NCBI GenBank assembly: GCA_030640695.1
Contig: DAOWIX010000038.1
Span: 1 to 12,425 of the forward strand
Direction: 5' to 3'
Length of the DNA: 12,425 nt
Source: Deltaproteobacteria bacterium
GTDB taxonomy: Bacteria > Desulfobacterota > Anaeroferrophillalia > Anaeroferrophillales > Tharpellaceae
Each line of letters starts with the position of its first letter. Position 1 is the stretch's first letter. The translations under genes were made by a program, and so were the position numbers. Below the pieces are notes generated by a model. The model had not been told where the DNA came from. It searched no databases and saw only the letters and a list, made by a program, of their open reading frames with translations. Shown piece after piece: positions 1 through 6,986 of this stretch.

Positions 1-1305
1 GAAAATGTCGTCAGGCGTGAGGGTGGTTACTTTTTTGGTGGTTCCGGGTCGATTGTCGATTATGCGGTGGTCATGCGGCGTTTACCGGAGGCTTTTTTAA
101 TGCGTCAGCTTTTGGCGGATGACCAGTTACAGGAGAGTCAACTTGATGAATTAGTTGATCTGTTGCACTCTTTTTATGAAGAGGCCAAGGTCTTTAAGGG
201 TGGACGTTTTGGTTCGCGTGAGAAGGTTCGTTTCGATGTTGAGGAGAATTTTTCACAGACGAAAAGTTTTGTTAATGATACGATTATGGCTCGGGATTAT
301 CAGCGTATTGTTGATTTCAGCCGGAATTTTCTAAAAGCTCGGCATAAGCTCTTTGTGCGCCGGGTTAAAGATGGAGCCGTGCGCGAAGGGCATGGCGATC
401 TGCATATGGAACATATCTGCCTGCCTCCCGGGGCGCCGCTGGTTTATGACTGTATCGAATTTAATCAGCGTTTTCGTCGCCTTGACGTGGTCAACGATCT
501 TGCCTTTTTAGCAATGGATCTGGAAGAGAATAATCGCTTCGATTTTGCAGCCTATTTTATTGAGCGCTGTGCCCATCGGTTGGGATCTCTCTTTGAGTCT
601 GAATTGTTGTTTTTCTACAAGTGTTACCGAGCCTATGTGCGGGGTAAGGTTTTGAGTTTTTTAAGTGCGGATGTGGCTTTGGGGGGAGAAGCCCGGGAGC
701 AGGCTCGAGTTCGGGCGGCGCGCTATTTTCGTCTGGCAACTATCTATGCCTGTAAGCCGCCGGAGGGTATTACTCTGTTAGCCGGGGTTAGCGGTAGTGG
801 TAAAAGTTATCTGGCCCGGGCGATGTCAAGTTTATGGGGGCTTACGTGGCTCCGCTCTGATGTTGTGCGTAAAGAGTTGCATGGTCTCTTAGGGCAGAAG
901 GCAGCGGCTCCTTTTGGTAAGGGGATTTATAGTCGAGATAAAACGCATAAAACTTATCAGATTTTGGCCGAACAGACCGCTGCCGAAGTCGCTTCGGGGA
1001 TGTCGGTGATCGTTGATGCCGGCAGTCTTAAAGCTGCTGATCGCAAGTTTATATATGAAGTTGCAAAGAGTAATGGAGTTCCGGTCAGGTTGGTTGTTTG
1101 CCGGGCGCCGTGGTCGGTGTTGGTGGAAAATTTGCGAAAACGTGAGGCGGCAGGCGTTGATGTCTCCGATGCCGATATTGAGATTGCCAGACGCCAGCGT
1201 TTTGAATCACCGACTCAGGAAGAGCTTGAAATGATCTCTTGGTTAGAAGTTGATACGCAGCAGGATCTTCTCGAACAACTCTATCATCTGGTGACGGCAC
1301 AGTAA
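1..1305 (+). CDS. Fused APH-like / AAA-type P-loop kinase protein (5' partial)
   Basis: The reading frame is already open at base 1, so the true start lies upstream; about 434 codons are visible. The first part resembles the aminoglycoside phosphotransferase-like fold: HGDLHMEHICL around codons 131-141 stands where the Brenner catalytic motif is expected. It is followed by a YDCIEFN stretch and a DLAFLAMDLE stretch typical of this two-domain family. The second part is a P-loop kinase-like domain with Walker A GVSGSGKS at codons 262-269 and a downstream VIVDAGSL strand. This matches proteins annotated as bifunctional aminoglycoside phosphotransferase/ATP-binding protein. Their substrate is not established, and drug resistance should not be inferred from the name. 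A frame-internal GTG at 67 or ATG at 73 would cut into the conserved GGSGSIVDYAV segment, so neither is the real start. Transcription converges on lon and ends in the hairpin at 1346-1378. Confidence 0.85.
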   Translation, partial: ENVVRREGGYFFGGSGSIVDYAVVMRRLPEAFLMRQLLADDQLQESQLDELVDLLHSFYEEAKVFKGGRFGSREKVRFDVEENFSQTKSFVNDTIMARDYQRIVDFSRNFLKARHKLFVRRVKDGAVREGHGDLHMEHICLPPGAPLVYDCIEFNQRFRRLDVVNDLAFLAMDLEENNRFDFAAYFIERCAHRLGSLFESELLFFYKCYRAYVRGKVLSFLSADVALGGEAREQARVRAARYFRLATIYACKPPEGITLLAGVSGSGKSYLARAMSSLWGLTWLRSDVVRKELHGLLGQKAAAPFGKGIYSRDKTHKTYQILAEQTAAEVASGMSVIVDAGSLKAADRKFIYEVAKSNGVPVRLVVCRAPWSVLVENLRKREAAGVDVSDADIEIARRQRFESPTQEELEMISWLEVDTQQDLLEQLYHLVTAQ

Positions 1306-1322
1306 AAAGTATAATTCAGCAT

Positions 1323-3698
1323 TCAAGTTACCCTGGTTGGTACCGAAAAAGTCACGTTTTGTTGAGCGTGACTTTTTTGTATTCCACCCTCTTTCAAGAC
1401 ATGATTCAGGGTGGGGATAACCAGGGGGACGGCTTCATCGATGGTCTCAATCCCGAAAAACTTCATCTCATTTCTGGCGGCAACTGGTAGCTCCTCAAGA
1501 TTTTTCAGGTTCTCTCGGGGCAGGACGATTTTGGTGAGCCCCGCCCGGCGAGCGGCGAGAACTTTCTCCTTGATACCACCAACCGGCAGGATGCGACCGG
1601 AAAGAGAGATCTCTCCAGTGACCGCAACCTGGTGATCTGCGATCCGGCCACTGGCCAGAGAGAGCAGGGTCAGAAAGATGGCTAAACCGGCTGAAGGGCC
1701 ATCTTTTGGAATTGAGCCCGATGGAATATGGATGTGGATCAGGTGTTTCTCAAAAAAATCCCCTTCTATCCCGTAGGTGGGGCTAAGGCTGCGCAGATAG
1801 CTTAAGGCGGTCTGGGCGGACTCCTTCATAACCTCACCTAAAGATCCGGTCAGGGTCAGGTTCTCCCCTTTTTCACTCTCCATTAAAGCGGCTTCAATAA
1901 AGAGGATGTCGCCGCCGGAGGGGGTCCAGGCGAGGCCGGTGACGATGCCTATTTTACTTTTTGCAGCAGCCAACTCTTTGTGATGTCGGGTTGGTCCCAG
2001 CAACTTAGGCAAATCCCGGCTCGTGATCGATTTTGGCAGAGTTTTGCCGACTACCTTATCACGGGCGCATTTACGCATTATTTTGCCGATCATCTTCTCC
2101 AGGTTGCGGACTCCGGATTCACGAGTGTAGTGATCAATTATGTCGTCTAAAGCTTCATCGGTAAAAACCATTCTCTCCTCTTTAAGACCGTGGTTTTCCC
2201 GCTGGCGATCAAGCAGATAACGGCAGGCGATACTTTTTTTTTCCTCTTCACTGTAGCCTGGTAGGGCGATAATCTCCATTCGATCAAGCAGTGGTGCCGG
2301 AATCGTTTCACTTTGGTTGGCGGTTGCAATAAAGAGAACCCGGCTTAGATCAAAGGGCAGGTTGAGGTAGTGGTCGACAAATGAGTTGTTCTGTTCCGGA
2401 TCCATCACTTCAAGCAGGGCTGATGCCGGATCGCCGCGAAAATCACGCCCCAGTTTGTCAATTTCATCAAGCATAAAGACAGGGTTACGGCTTGCCGCTC
2501 GTTTGATCTCTTGAATGATCTTGCCGGGCATGGCGCCTAAATAAGTTCGGCGATGCCCCCTTATCTCAGCTTCATCATGGACTCCACCTAAGGAGAGGCG
2601 GATGAACTCTCGGCCCATAGCCCGCGCAATCGATTTCCCGAGAGAGGTTTTGCCGACGCCGGGAGGCCCCACCAGGCAGATGATCGGGCCTTTCGTCTCC
2701 TGGTTGAGCTGACGTACAGCGAGATGCTCGAGGATTCGCTCTTTGATTTTGTCGAGACCGTAATGGTCTTCATTAAGAATCTTTTCGGCTTTTTTGAGAT
2801 CGAGGTTCTCCTGGTTCTCATCTTGCCAAGGCAACTCGGAGACGTATTCGACATAATGGAGGATGTTGTGGTAGTCGGGGGAGGCTGGGTTCATTCGCTC
2901 CAGTCGTTCAAGCTCTTTTGTAATAGTTTTGCGAATCTGGTCGCTAAGTTCAAGTTCGGAAACTCTTTTTTTAAGTTCATTGAGCTCTTCATTCTCGCTG
3001 TCGTTGCGCATTCCGGTATGGCGCGGCCAGCGAGCTCCATCCGGCGGGTTCGCCGCCTCCCCTTTATTCAATTTTTTCTGGCTTTCGTAAAGGAGTTGAT
3101 GTACCAATTTGAGGCGGTCTCTGGGATTGGTCAAAGAGAGGGCTTGCTGCTGGATCGTGAAATCAGGTTGCAGGTAGATGATGATGAGATCTGCAAGGTG
3201 TCCGGGGTTGTTGATGCGGTCAAGCAGGCTGGTTGCGGCTTCAGGTAACGGCTGGCCGGCAGCACAGCAGACCTTAAGCAGGCTTAATGAGCTCTCCATG
3301 AGCATTTGGGTGGCGCTGTCGGAGTGTTGCTCGCGCTCCTGATAACCGGCAATCAAGGCTTGAATTGGTTCGCTGGTATTAAGCATGCGTAAAAATGATA
3401 TGCGGCAGACCCCTTCAAGTACGGCTTCCAGTTGCGAGTTGTGATTCAATTGTGCCTGACTTACCCGACAGGCGGTGCCGACCGGATGGATGTTGTCGAA
3501 GGCCAGCGGAAAGGCCCCGGCTCGACGTTGATTGGCAATTGCGAGAAGTTCATTTTTTTTCTGACAATTGAGCAGAAGCTCGATATCTTCACGGCGTCTG
3601 GCGGTAATAGTGACTGCCAGTAGCGGGAAGATGACGATGTTGTGGAGAGCCAGAAGCGGAAGGCGGTCTGGAAGTAGTTGGGCTGGGCTTGAACTCAC
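1323..3698 (-). CDS. lon: Lon ATP-dependent protease (LonA type)
   Basis: This 791-residue protein is close to the usual LonA length (E. coli about 784). The order is: N-terminal substrate-binding domain (about 13-205, starting at LPLLALHNIVIFP), coiled helical linker (about 235-270), AAA+ module, then the Ser/Lys protease domain. Walker A is GPPGVGKT at 344-351 and Walker B is VFMLDEID at 407-414. The catalytic dyad is Ser669 in PKDGPSAG and Lys712 in GGIKEK, with the same 43-residue spacing as in E. coli. Lon degrades misfolded and selected regulatory proteins in the cytoplasm. The start is GTG at 3698; no ATG or TTG lies between it and the conserved N-terminal strand, and only a weak AAGG lies 11 nt upstream. 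The last residues (after about 768) form a tail encoded through the terminator hairpin, which is unusual. Two candidate promoters lie upstream. Confidence 0.96.
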   Translation of the reverse strand: MSSSPAQLLPDRLPLLALHNIVIFPLLAVTITARRREDIELLLNCQKKNELLAIANQRRAGAFPLAFDNIHPVGTACRVSQAQLNHNSQLEAVLEGVCRISFLRMLNTSEPIQALIAGYQEREQHSDSATQMLMESSLSLLKVCCAAGQPLPEAATSLLDRINNPGHLADLIIIYLQPDFTIQQQALSLTNPRDRLKLVHQLLYESQKKLNKGEAANPPDGARWPRHTGMRNDSENEELNELKKRVSELELSDQIRKTITKELERLERMNPASPDYHNILHYVEYVSELPWQDENQENLDLKKAEKILNEDHYGLDKIKERILEHLAVRQLNQETKGPIICLVGPPGVGKTSLGKSIARAMGREFIRLSLGGVHDEAEIRGHRRTYLGAMPGKIIQEIKRAASRNPVFMLDEIDKLGRDFRGDPASALLEVMDPEQNNSFVDHYLNLPFDLSRVLFIATANQSETIPAPLLDRMEIIALPGYSEEEKKSIACRYLLDRQRENHGLKEERMVFTDEALDDIIDHYTRESGVRNLEKMIGKIMRKCARDKVVGKTLPKSITSRDLPKLLGPTRHHKELAAAKSKIGIVTGLAWTPSGGDILFIEAALMESEKGENLTLTGSLGEVMKESAQTALSYLRSLSPTYGIEGDFFEKHLIHIHIPSGSIPKDGPSAGLAIFLTLLSLASGRIADHQVAVTGEISLSGRILPVGGIKEKVLAARRAGLTKIVLPRENLKNLEELPVAARNEMKFFGIETIDEAVPLVIPTLNHVLKEGGIQKSHAQQNVTFSVPTRVT
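1346..1378 (+). terminator. Rho-independent-type terminator, shared by convergent genes
   Basis: An 11-bp perfect inverted repeat (AAAAAGTCACG, 1346-1356, with CGTGACTTTTT, 1367-1377) encloses a 10-nt loop. On the plus strand it ends in a six-T run, so it suits termination of the upstream plus-strand gene 41 nt after its stop. Its A/T-rich flanks also give a T run on the minus strand. It lies inside the last codons of lon, so in that direction it would come before the lon stop codon. Confidence 0.75.
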
Positions 3699-3710
3699 GG
3701 GAATGTTTGC

Positions 3711-3739
3711 CTTATATGATTTTTTAGTGCTCTTGTCAG
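3711..3739 (-). promoter_or_regulatory. Candidate proximal lon promoter
   Basis: On the minus strand CTGACA (3739-3734) is followed after exactly 17 nt by TATAAG (3716-3711); each hexamer matches the sigma-70 consensus at five of six positions. The -10 lies only 12 nt from the GTG of lon, so a transcript starting here would have almost no 5' leader. It may be used for a near-leaderless message or be fortuitous. Confidence 0.35.
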
Positions 3740-3743
3740 TTTG

Positions 3744-3820
3744 ACCACAGATTACACGGATAATACGGGTATCTCAAAAGAGCCTCAGCTCTTTCCGCGG
3801 CCATCCGTGTAATCTGTGGT
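3744..3820. repeat. Nested inverted repeat (REP/MITE-like dispersed element?)
   Basis: Perfect 18-bp arms ACCACAGATTACACGGAT (3744-3761) and its complement (3803-3820) enclose a second stem, AAAGAGC (3777-3783) with GCTCTTT (3788-3794) around a CTCA tetraloop. I recall very similar 'CCACAGATTACACGG' words as dispersed noncoding repeats in genomes of Desulfobacterota and other environmental bacteria; this is memory, not a search. Only this copy is visible in the window. It lies in the lon / SPOR-gene spacer and would be in the lon leader if the distal promoter is used. Confidence 0.7.
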
Positions 3821-3877
3821 TGAAAAAAATGGTTCCGGCCAGGTCGGGTTAGGTATGTATTTACGATTATAGTTTGG

Positions 3878-3906
3878 AATGTAAGATGTCGAGGGGTTTT
3901 TGTCAA
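3878..3906 (-). promoter_or_regulatory. lon: Candidate distal lon promoter
   Basis: On the minus strand a consensus -35 TTGACA (3906-3901) is followed after 17 nt by TACATT (3883-3878), four of six matches. Transcription from here would give a leader of about 170 nt carrying the nested inverted repeat before the GTG of lon. A TATAAT (3871-3866) lies slightly further on but without a good -35. No convincing heat-shock sigma-32 promoter was recognised. Confidence 0.45.
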
Positions 3907-3951
3907 GCTTAGATCACTCTTGCTGTGATTAGAAAAAAAGTATATAGTGCT

Positions 3952-3982
3952 CATTAAATTATGGTATGATACAAATTTAATG
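3952..3982 (+). promoter_or_regulatory. Extended -10 promoter framed by a 9-bp operator-like dyad
   Basis: TGGTATGAT (3962-3970) is an extended -10 element with TATGAT as hexamer; the -35 region is weak, as is usual for such promoters. It sits exactly between the arms of a perfect 9-bp inverted repeat, CATTAAATT (3952-3960) and AATTTAATG (3974-3982). The right arm covers the expected transcription start. This is classic repressor-operator geometry, but the regulator is unknown and A/T-rich dyads can occur by chance. The leader to the SPOR gene would be about 70 nt. Confidence 0.5.
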
Positions 3983-4049
3983 TTTTCGTAGAAAGTCGCT
4001 GGGCGGGGATGGTTTCTGATATTTGATTGACATAAAGAGGGTTTTCAAT

Positions 4050-5405
4050 ATGTATTGCTCTGAATGTAAATTGCGGGTTGCGGATGATAATGTTACGGTT
4101 TGTCCTGTTTGTCAAGGGCCTCTACAATCTGATGCGGAAGATGAAGCAGTGCTTATTAATGGTGGTGTGGTTGGTAAAGGTGAACCTAAGATTGAGGTCG
4201 AGGATAAATTCAGTGCTTATGAGAAGCCTGGCTCAGAGCTCAATTTTAATCCTGAAGAACTCGGCTTGCAATCCTCGGATCCGGTTGATCCTGATGCCGA
4301 AGATGATGATATTATGGCCCTGACCGATCTCTGGGAGGATGAAGATATTGATGCGGATCTGGAAGGGGTTCTTGCTGAAGCCTTCAGCCTCGATGAAGTT
4401 GATGAAGCTGTTGAAATGGAAGATGAGCTTGATCTGGGTGAGGATGGTTTGGATCTTGGTAAGCCTGGAGTTTCTCCAGCCAGCTCAGTGACTCCTGTCG
4501 CGCCGGCCCGCAATAGTCGATCTCCTTTATTGCTTCTGCTCTTAGTCGTGATTGGTGTCGGAGGAGCTTCATGGTTTTATTTCCAGAACCTTGAAGTAAA
4601 ACCGGGTGACCAAGTTGTTAAGCCGGTATCGCAAGCCCAGTCGCTTAAGTCTGCCTCTGAACCTGTGGCGAAAGATTCGGTTGTTGAAAAAGTAAAAGTA
4701 GCAGAGCCTGTAACTGTAGCGGCACGCAGGGCTGCGGATGATAAGCCCGCTAAGCTTGAGGCCGTGGTTCCGGTTCGCGATTTAGCGCCGGTCGAAGTCG
4801 CCGCGAAGCTTAAAGATAAAGAGGTCGTAACGCCGTTGCAAAATGCAGCCGTAGATCAGGCCGCTACGGCTGGTGCTCAGTCACCAGTTGAGAGAGAAGA
4901 GGTGGCGGCTCTGGCTCAAAGGGTGACCGATTCGTCGGAAAAACCTGAAATGTCGACCGGGGTTGCGGAGAGTGTCGGAGAGAAGGGTTCAGATTCAGCA
5001 AAAGCGGCTGCTAAAGAGGTTACGGAAATTGCAGATAAGGCAAAAACGTCCGGGTTTTCTGCAGATGCATCAGTGCGCGATGGGGGCGAGGCGGCGGTTG
5101 CAGGGGTAGCCGGTGAAGTTGCCAAGGAGGCCTCTTTGGATAGAGTAGAAAAATCTCCAATACTTTCCTATGCTATACATATTGGGTCATTTAAAAGCCA
5201 GAAAAGAGTGTCTCGCCAGATTGCGATGCTGCAGAAAAAGGGTTTTGCGGCCTATTTTGTGGTGGTTGATCTTAAGGAGAAAGGGGTCTGGCAGAGAGTG
5301 ATGATCCCAGGCGGAGCTACTAGAGAAGAGGCGAAGGTGGTTCAGAAAGAGCTCGCCGAACTTTTCCCTCGGGAGGAGAGCCTGATCAAAAAAATCAAAA
5401 AATGA
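4050..5405 (+). CDS. Zinc-ribbon, single-pass membrane SPOR-domain protein
   Basis: With the ATG at 4050 the protein has 451 residues. This start is chosen because AAAGAGGG lies 8 nt before it and the cysteine motif follows at once; a TTG at 4023 is the longer alternative. N-terminal CxxC pairs (Cys3, 6, 18, 21) form a likely zinc ribbon. Then come a strongly acidic Asp/Glu-rich stretch (about 30-135), one transmembrane segment (about 159-179), a long Ala/Val/Lys/Glu-rich low-complexity linker, and a C-terminal SPOR domain (about 373-451, beginning SYAIHIGSF). SPOR domains bind denuded septal peptidoglycan, so the C-terminus should be periplasmic and the zinc ribbon cytoplasmic. A role at the division site is inferred from the SPOR domain only. 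No partner gene is adjacent. Family-level identity is uncertain because the middle is low complexity. Confidence 0.82.
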   Translation: MYCSECKLRVADDNVTVCPVCQGPLQSDAEDEAVLINGGVVGKGEPKIEVEDKFSAYEKPGSELNFNPEELGLQSSDPVDPDAEDDDIMALTDLWEDEDIDADLEGVLAEAFSLDEVDEAVEMEDELDLGEDGLDLGKPGVSPASSVTPVAPARNSRSPLLLLLLVVIGVGGASWFYFQNLEVKPGDQVVKPVSQAQSLKSASEPVAKDSVVEKVKVAEPVTVAARRAADDKPAKLEAVVPVRDLAPVEVAAKLKDKEVVTPLQNAAVDQAATAGAQSPVEREEVAALAQRVTDSSEKPEMSTGVAESVGEKGSDSAKAAAKEVTEIADKAKTSGFSADASVRDGGEAAVAGVAGEVAKEASLDRVEKSPILSYAIHIGSFKSQKRVSRQIAMLQKKGFAAYFVVVDLKEKGVWQRVMIPGGATREEAKVVQKELAELFPREESLIKKIKK

Positions 5406-5432
5406 TGGCTTCGTACTTGTTTTTACCCTAAC

Positions 5433-5488
5433 GCGGGCGTTGCCCGCAAGTAAGTGTTCTTATCAAGCCCCCAACAAAGCGCGGGGGC
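5433..5488. terminator. Two G+C-rich hairpins between convergent genes
   Basis: GCGGGC-GTT-GCCCGC (5433-5447) is a perfect 6-bp stem with a 3-nt loop. GCCCCC (5467-5472) and GGGGGC (5483-5488) form a second 6-bp stem. They lie between the stop of the SPOR gene and the stop of the DUF3343 gene, where both transcripts should end. Neither has a good T tract, so termination is inferred from position. Confidence 0.4.
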
Positions 5489-5518
5489 GAGTTGTAGGCT
5501 ATCTTTATCTTCGATCTA

Positions 5519-5839
5519 TTACGGTAGCGTCAAGAGAAGTTTGAATTTTCGGTCAGTTGTGTTGCGTTTCCAGTCAAGCGTTTTAACTTTTCGCTTAGGC
5601 TCCCTCTTTTCGTAGATCATGATGCTACTGGTAAAAGGCTCATTTTCGAAACTTGCTCTGATCTTATCCAGATCTTTGAGGTGGCATGCCAAGCACATAC
5701 CGCAGTCTGAGCTGATCTCTCTGGGTACCGGTATCATGTCGATCGGGACGCCAATCTTGAGCAGCAGCTCTTCCGCCAGCATAACATTGTGGATTGAGTG
5801 AAAAATCAGGCGGAGTTCCATTAAGTTCGGATCAGTCAT
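5519..5839 (-). CDS. DUF3343 putative Se/S carrier protein
   Basis: With the ATG at 5839 the product has 106 residues. A perfect GGAGGT lies 4 nt before it, which favours it over the upstream TTG at 5854. The protein resembles the DUF3343 / 'putative Se/S carrier-like' family: a small ferredoxin-like fold whose conserved part runs from LIFHSIHNVMLAEELL through PVPREISSDCG to the SFENEPF region. The CGMCLAC motif holds Cys46, Cys49 and Cys52, candidates for carrying persulfide or selenopersulfide. It is the last gene of the minus-strand selenium operon, and its ATG overlaps the end of the aminotransferase gene by 8 nt. A basic tail of about 25 residues follows the core. The biochemical role of this family is not firmly established; carrier function is inferred from cysteines and context. 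Confidence 0.8.
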   Translation of the reverse strand: MTDPNLMELRLIFHSIHNVMLAEELLLKIGVPIDMIPVPREISSDCGMCLACHLKDLDKIRASFENEPFTSSIMIYEKREPKRKVKTLDWKRNTTDRKFKLLLTLP

Positions 5840-6986
5840 AGTGACCTCCGGCAATTATCGAGAGCGCCGTTACAACTTTTGAGATCTCTTTGGAATTATT
5901 GAAATAGCCCGGGGCGAGGCGCACCGTACCCTGCGGGAACGTGCCGATACTCTGGTGAGCCCGTGGGGCACAGTGGAGGCCGACTCGGGTCATTATAGAA
6001 AATTCGCGATCGAGACGGTGGCCGATCTCGGAGGGGCTCAGGTTGTCAATTGTGAATGAGATAACCGGCAATCTCTCCTCATCAGGTTTGGGCTCATAGA
6101 GCTTTAGGCCGGGGATCTCTTTAAGATCGCGACGCAGGTAGTCAGCCAGCCCTCTTTCATGTTCAATAATTCTATCAAGGCCGGTCTCTTCAATAAATTC
6201 AACCCCGGCTTTAAGGCCGGCTAATCCCAAGGTGTTGGGCGTCCCACTCTCATATCTGTCCGGCATGAACTCTGGCTGATATTCGGTTTCAGAGCGGCTC
6301 CCGGTGCCCCCAAAGAGCAACGCTTCCGGCTCAATCCCCTTTTTGATATAGAGTCCGCCGGTTCCCGGGGGGCCGTAGAGGCTTTTATGGCCGGTAAAGC
6401 AGAAAACGTCTGGATCAAGGGTCTCAAGATTGATGGGGTGGGCCCCAGCACTCTGGGCTCCGTCGATGACCGAGATGATCTGGTGCTCTTTTAAAATTGG
6501 TAACATGGTTTGGAGCGGCGCCAGGCTGCCAATTACATTTGAACCGTGATTGATGACTGCCATTCGGTACTTTTTCTGGTCGCACCACTGCTCTAAAAGT
6601 TTTAGATCGTAATGGCTGGTAGTTGTGCCGGGGAGTATGTCGATCGTAATCTTACGCAACTCTTCAAGGCGGCGTAGGGGCCGCATGACTGCATTATGTT
6701 CAAGTCCGCTGGTCAAAACCCGGTCGCCTGGGCGGAGTAGGCCGAAAAGGGCGAGGTTGAGAGACTCGGTGGCATTTTGCGTGAAGATTATGCGGCCCGG
6801 GTCGTTTAACTGGAAGAGGCGGGCCAGCGCTGTGCGGGTCTGGAAGAGAATTCTGCCGGCGGCTGCCGCCAGTTGATGCCCGGAACGTCCCGGACTGGCT
6901 CCGACATTTTCAAGATAGTCCTGTAGAGCCGCCATTACGGTTTTGGGTTTGGGGTATGAGGTGGCGGCATTATCAAGGTAAATCAT
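5832..6986 (-). CDS. Class V aminotransferase, cysteine desulfurase / selenocysteine lyase family
   Basis: This 384-residue PLP enzyme belongs to the NifS/Csd fold. Visible landmarks are YLDNAATSYPKP at 3-14, FTQNATES at 68-75, His97 in LEHNAV, Asp175 in VIDGAQSAG, and the PLP-binding Lys201 in FTGHKSLYGPPG. A probable catalytic Cys339 lies in VGLHCAPRAH. The likely reaction is removal of sulfur from cysteine or selenium from selenocysteine, leaving alanine and an enzyme-bound per(seleno)sulfide. It looks like the subgroup annotated 'cysteine desulfurase family protein' that often travels with yedF, rather than the housekeeping IscS or SufS. The ATG at 6986 overlaps the yedF stop by 4 nt (ATGA), which implies translational coupling. 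The sequence alone cannot tell whether S or Se is the real substrate. Confidence 0.92.
   Translation of the reverse strand: MIYLDNAATSYPKPKTVMAALQDYLENVGASPGRSGHQLAAAAGRILFQTRTALARLFQLNDPGRIIFTQNATESLNLALFGLLRPGDRVLTSGLEHNAVMRPLRRLEELRKITIDILPGTTTSHYDLKLLEQWCDQKKYRMAVINHGSNVIGSLAPLQTMLPILKEHQIISVIDGAQSAGAHPINLETLDPDVFCFTGHKSLYGPPGTGGLYIKKGIEPEALLFGGTGSRSETEYQPEFMPDRYESGTPNTLGLAGLKAGVEFIEETGLDRIIEHERGLADYLRRDLKEIPGLKLYEPKPDEERLPVISFTIDNLSPSEIGHRLDREFSIMTRVGLHCAPRAHQSIGTFPQGTVRLAPGYFNNSKEISKVVTALSIIAGGHYD

Larger units (their letters stand above)
3699..4049. other. 351-base divergent intergenic region, no gene
   Basis: No credible coding sequence is present; the longest open frame runs through the inverted repeat and has no family features. 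From the lon side the region holds the proximal lon promoter, the 77-base nested repeat, the distal lon promoter, a short ATCAC/GTGAT dyad (3913-3917 and 3925-3929), then the dyad-framed extended -10 promoter and the ribosome-binding site of the SPOR gene. Confidence 0.7.

Noticed and set aside
391..405. His in place of Asn in the HGDLHMEH Brenner-like motif as a dead kinase
   Set aside because: From memory, the two-domain APH-like/P-loop family commonly shows this form, so it is not evidence of a broken gene.
2724..3248. 174-codon plus-strand open frame inside lon
   Set aside because: It is antisense to the well-supported lon AAA+ linker region, has no family motif and no ribosome-binding site.
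3736..3954. 72-codon minus-strand open frame across the nested repeat
   Set aside because: Part of its protein is a translation of the inverted repeat; there is no domain, and it covers the promoter region.
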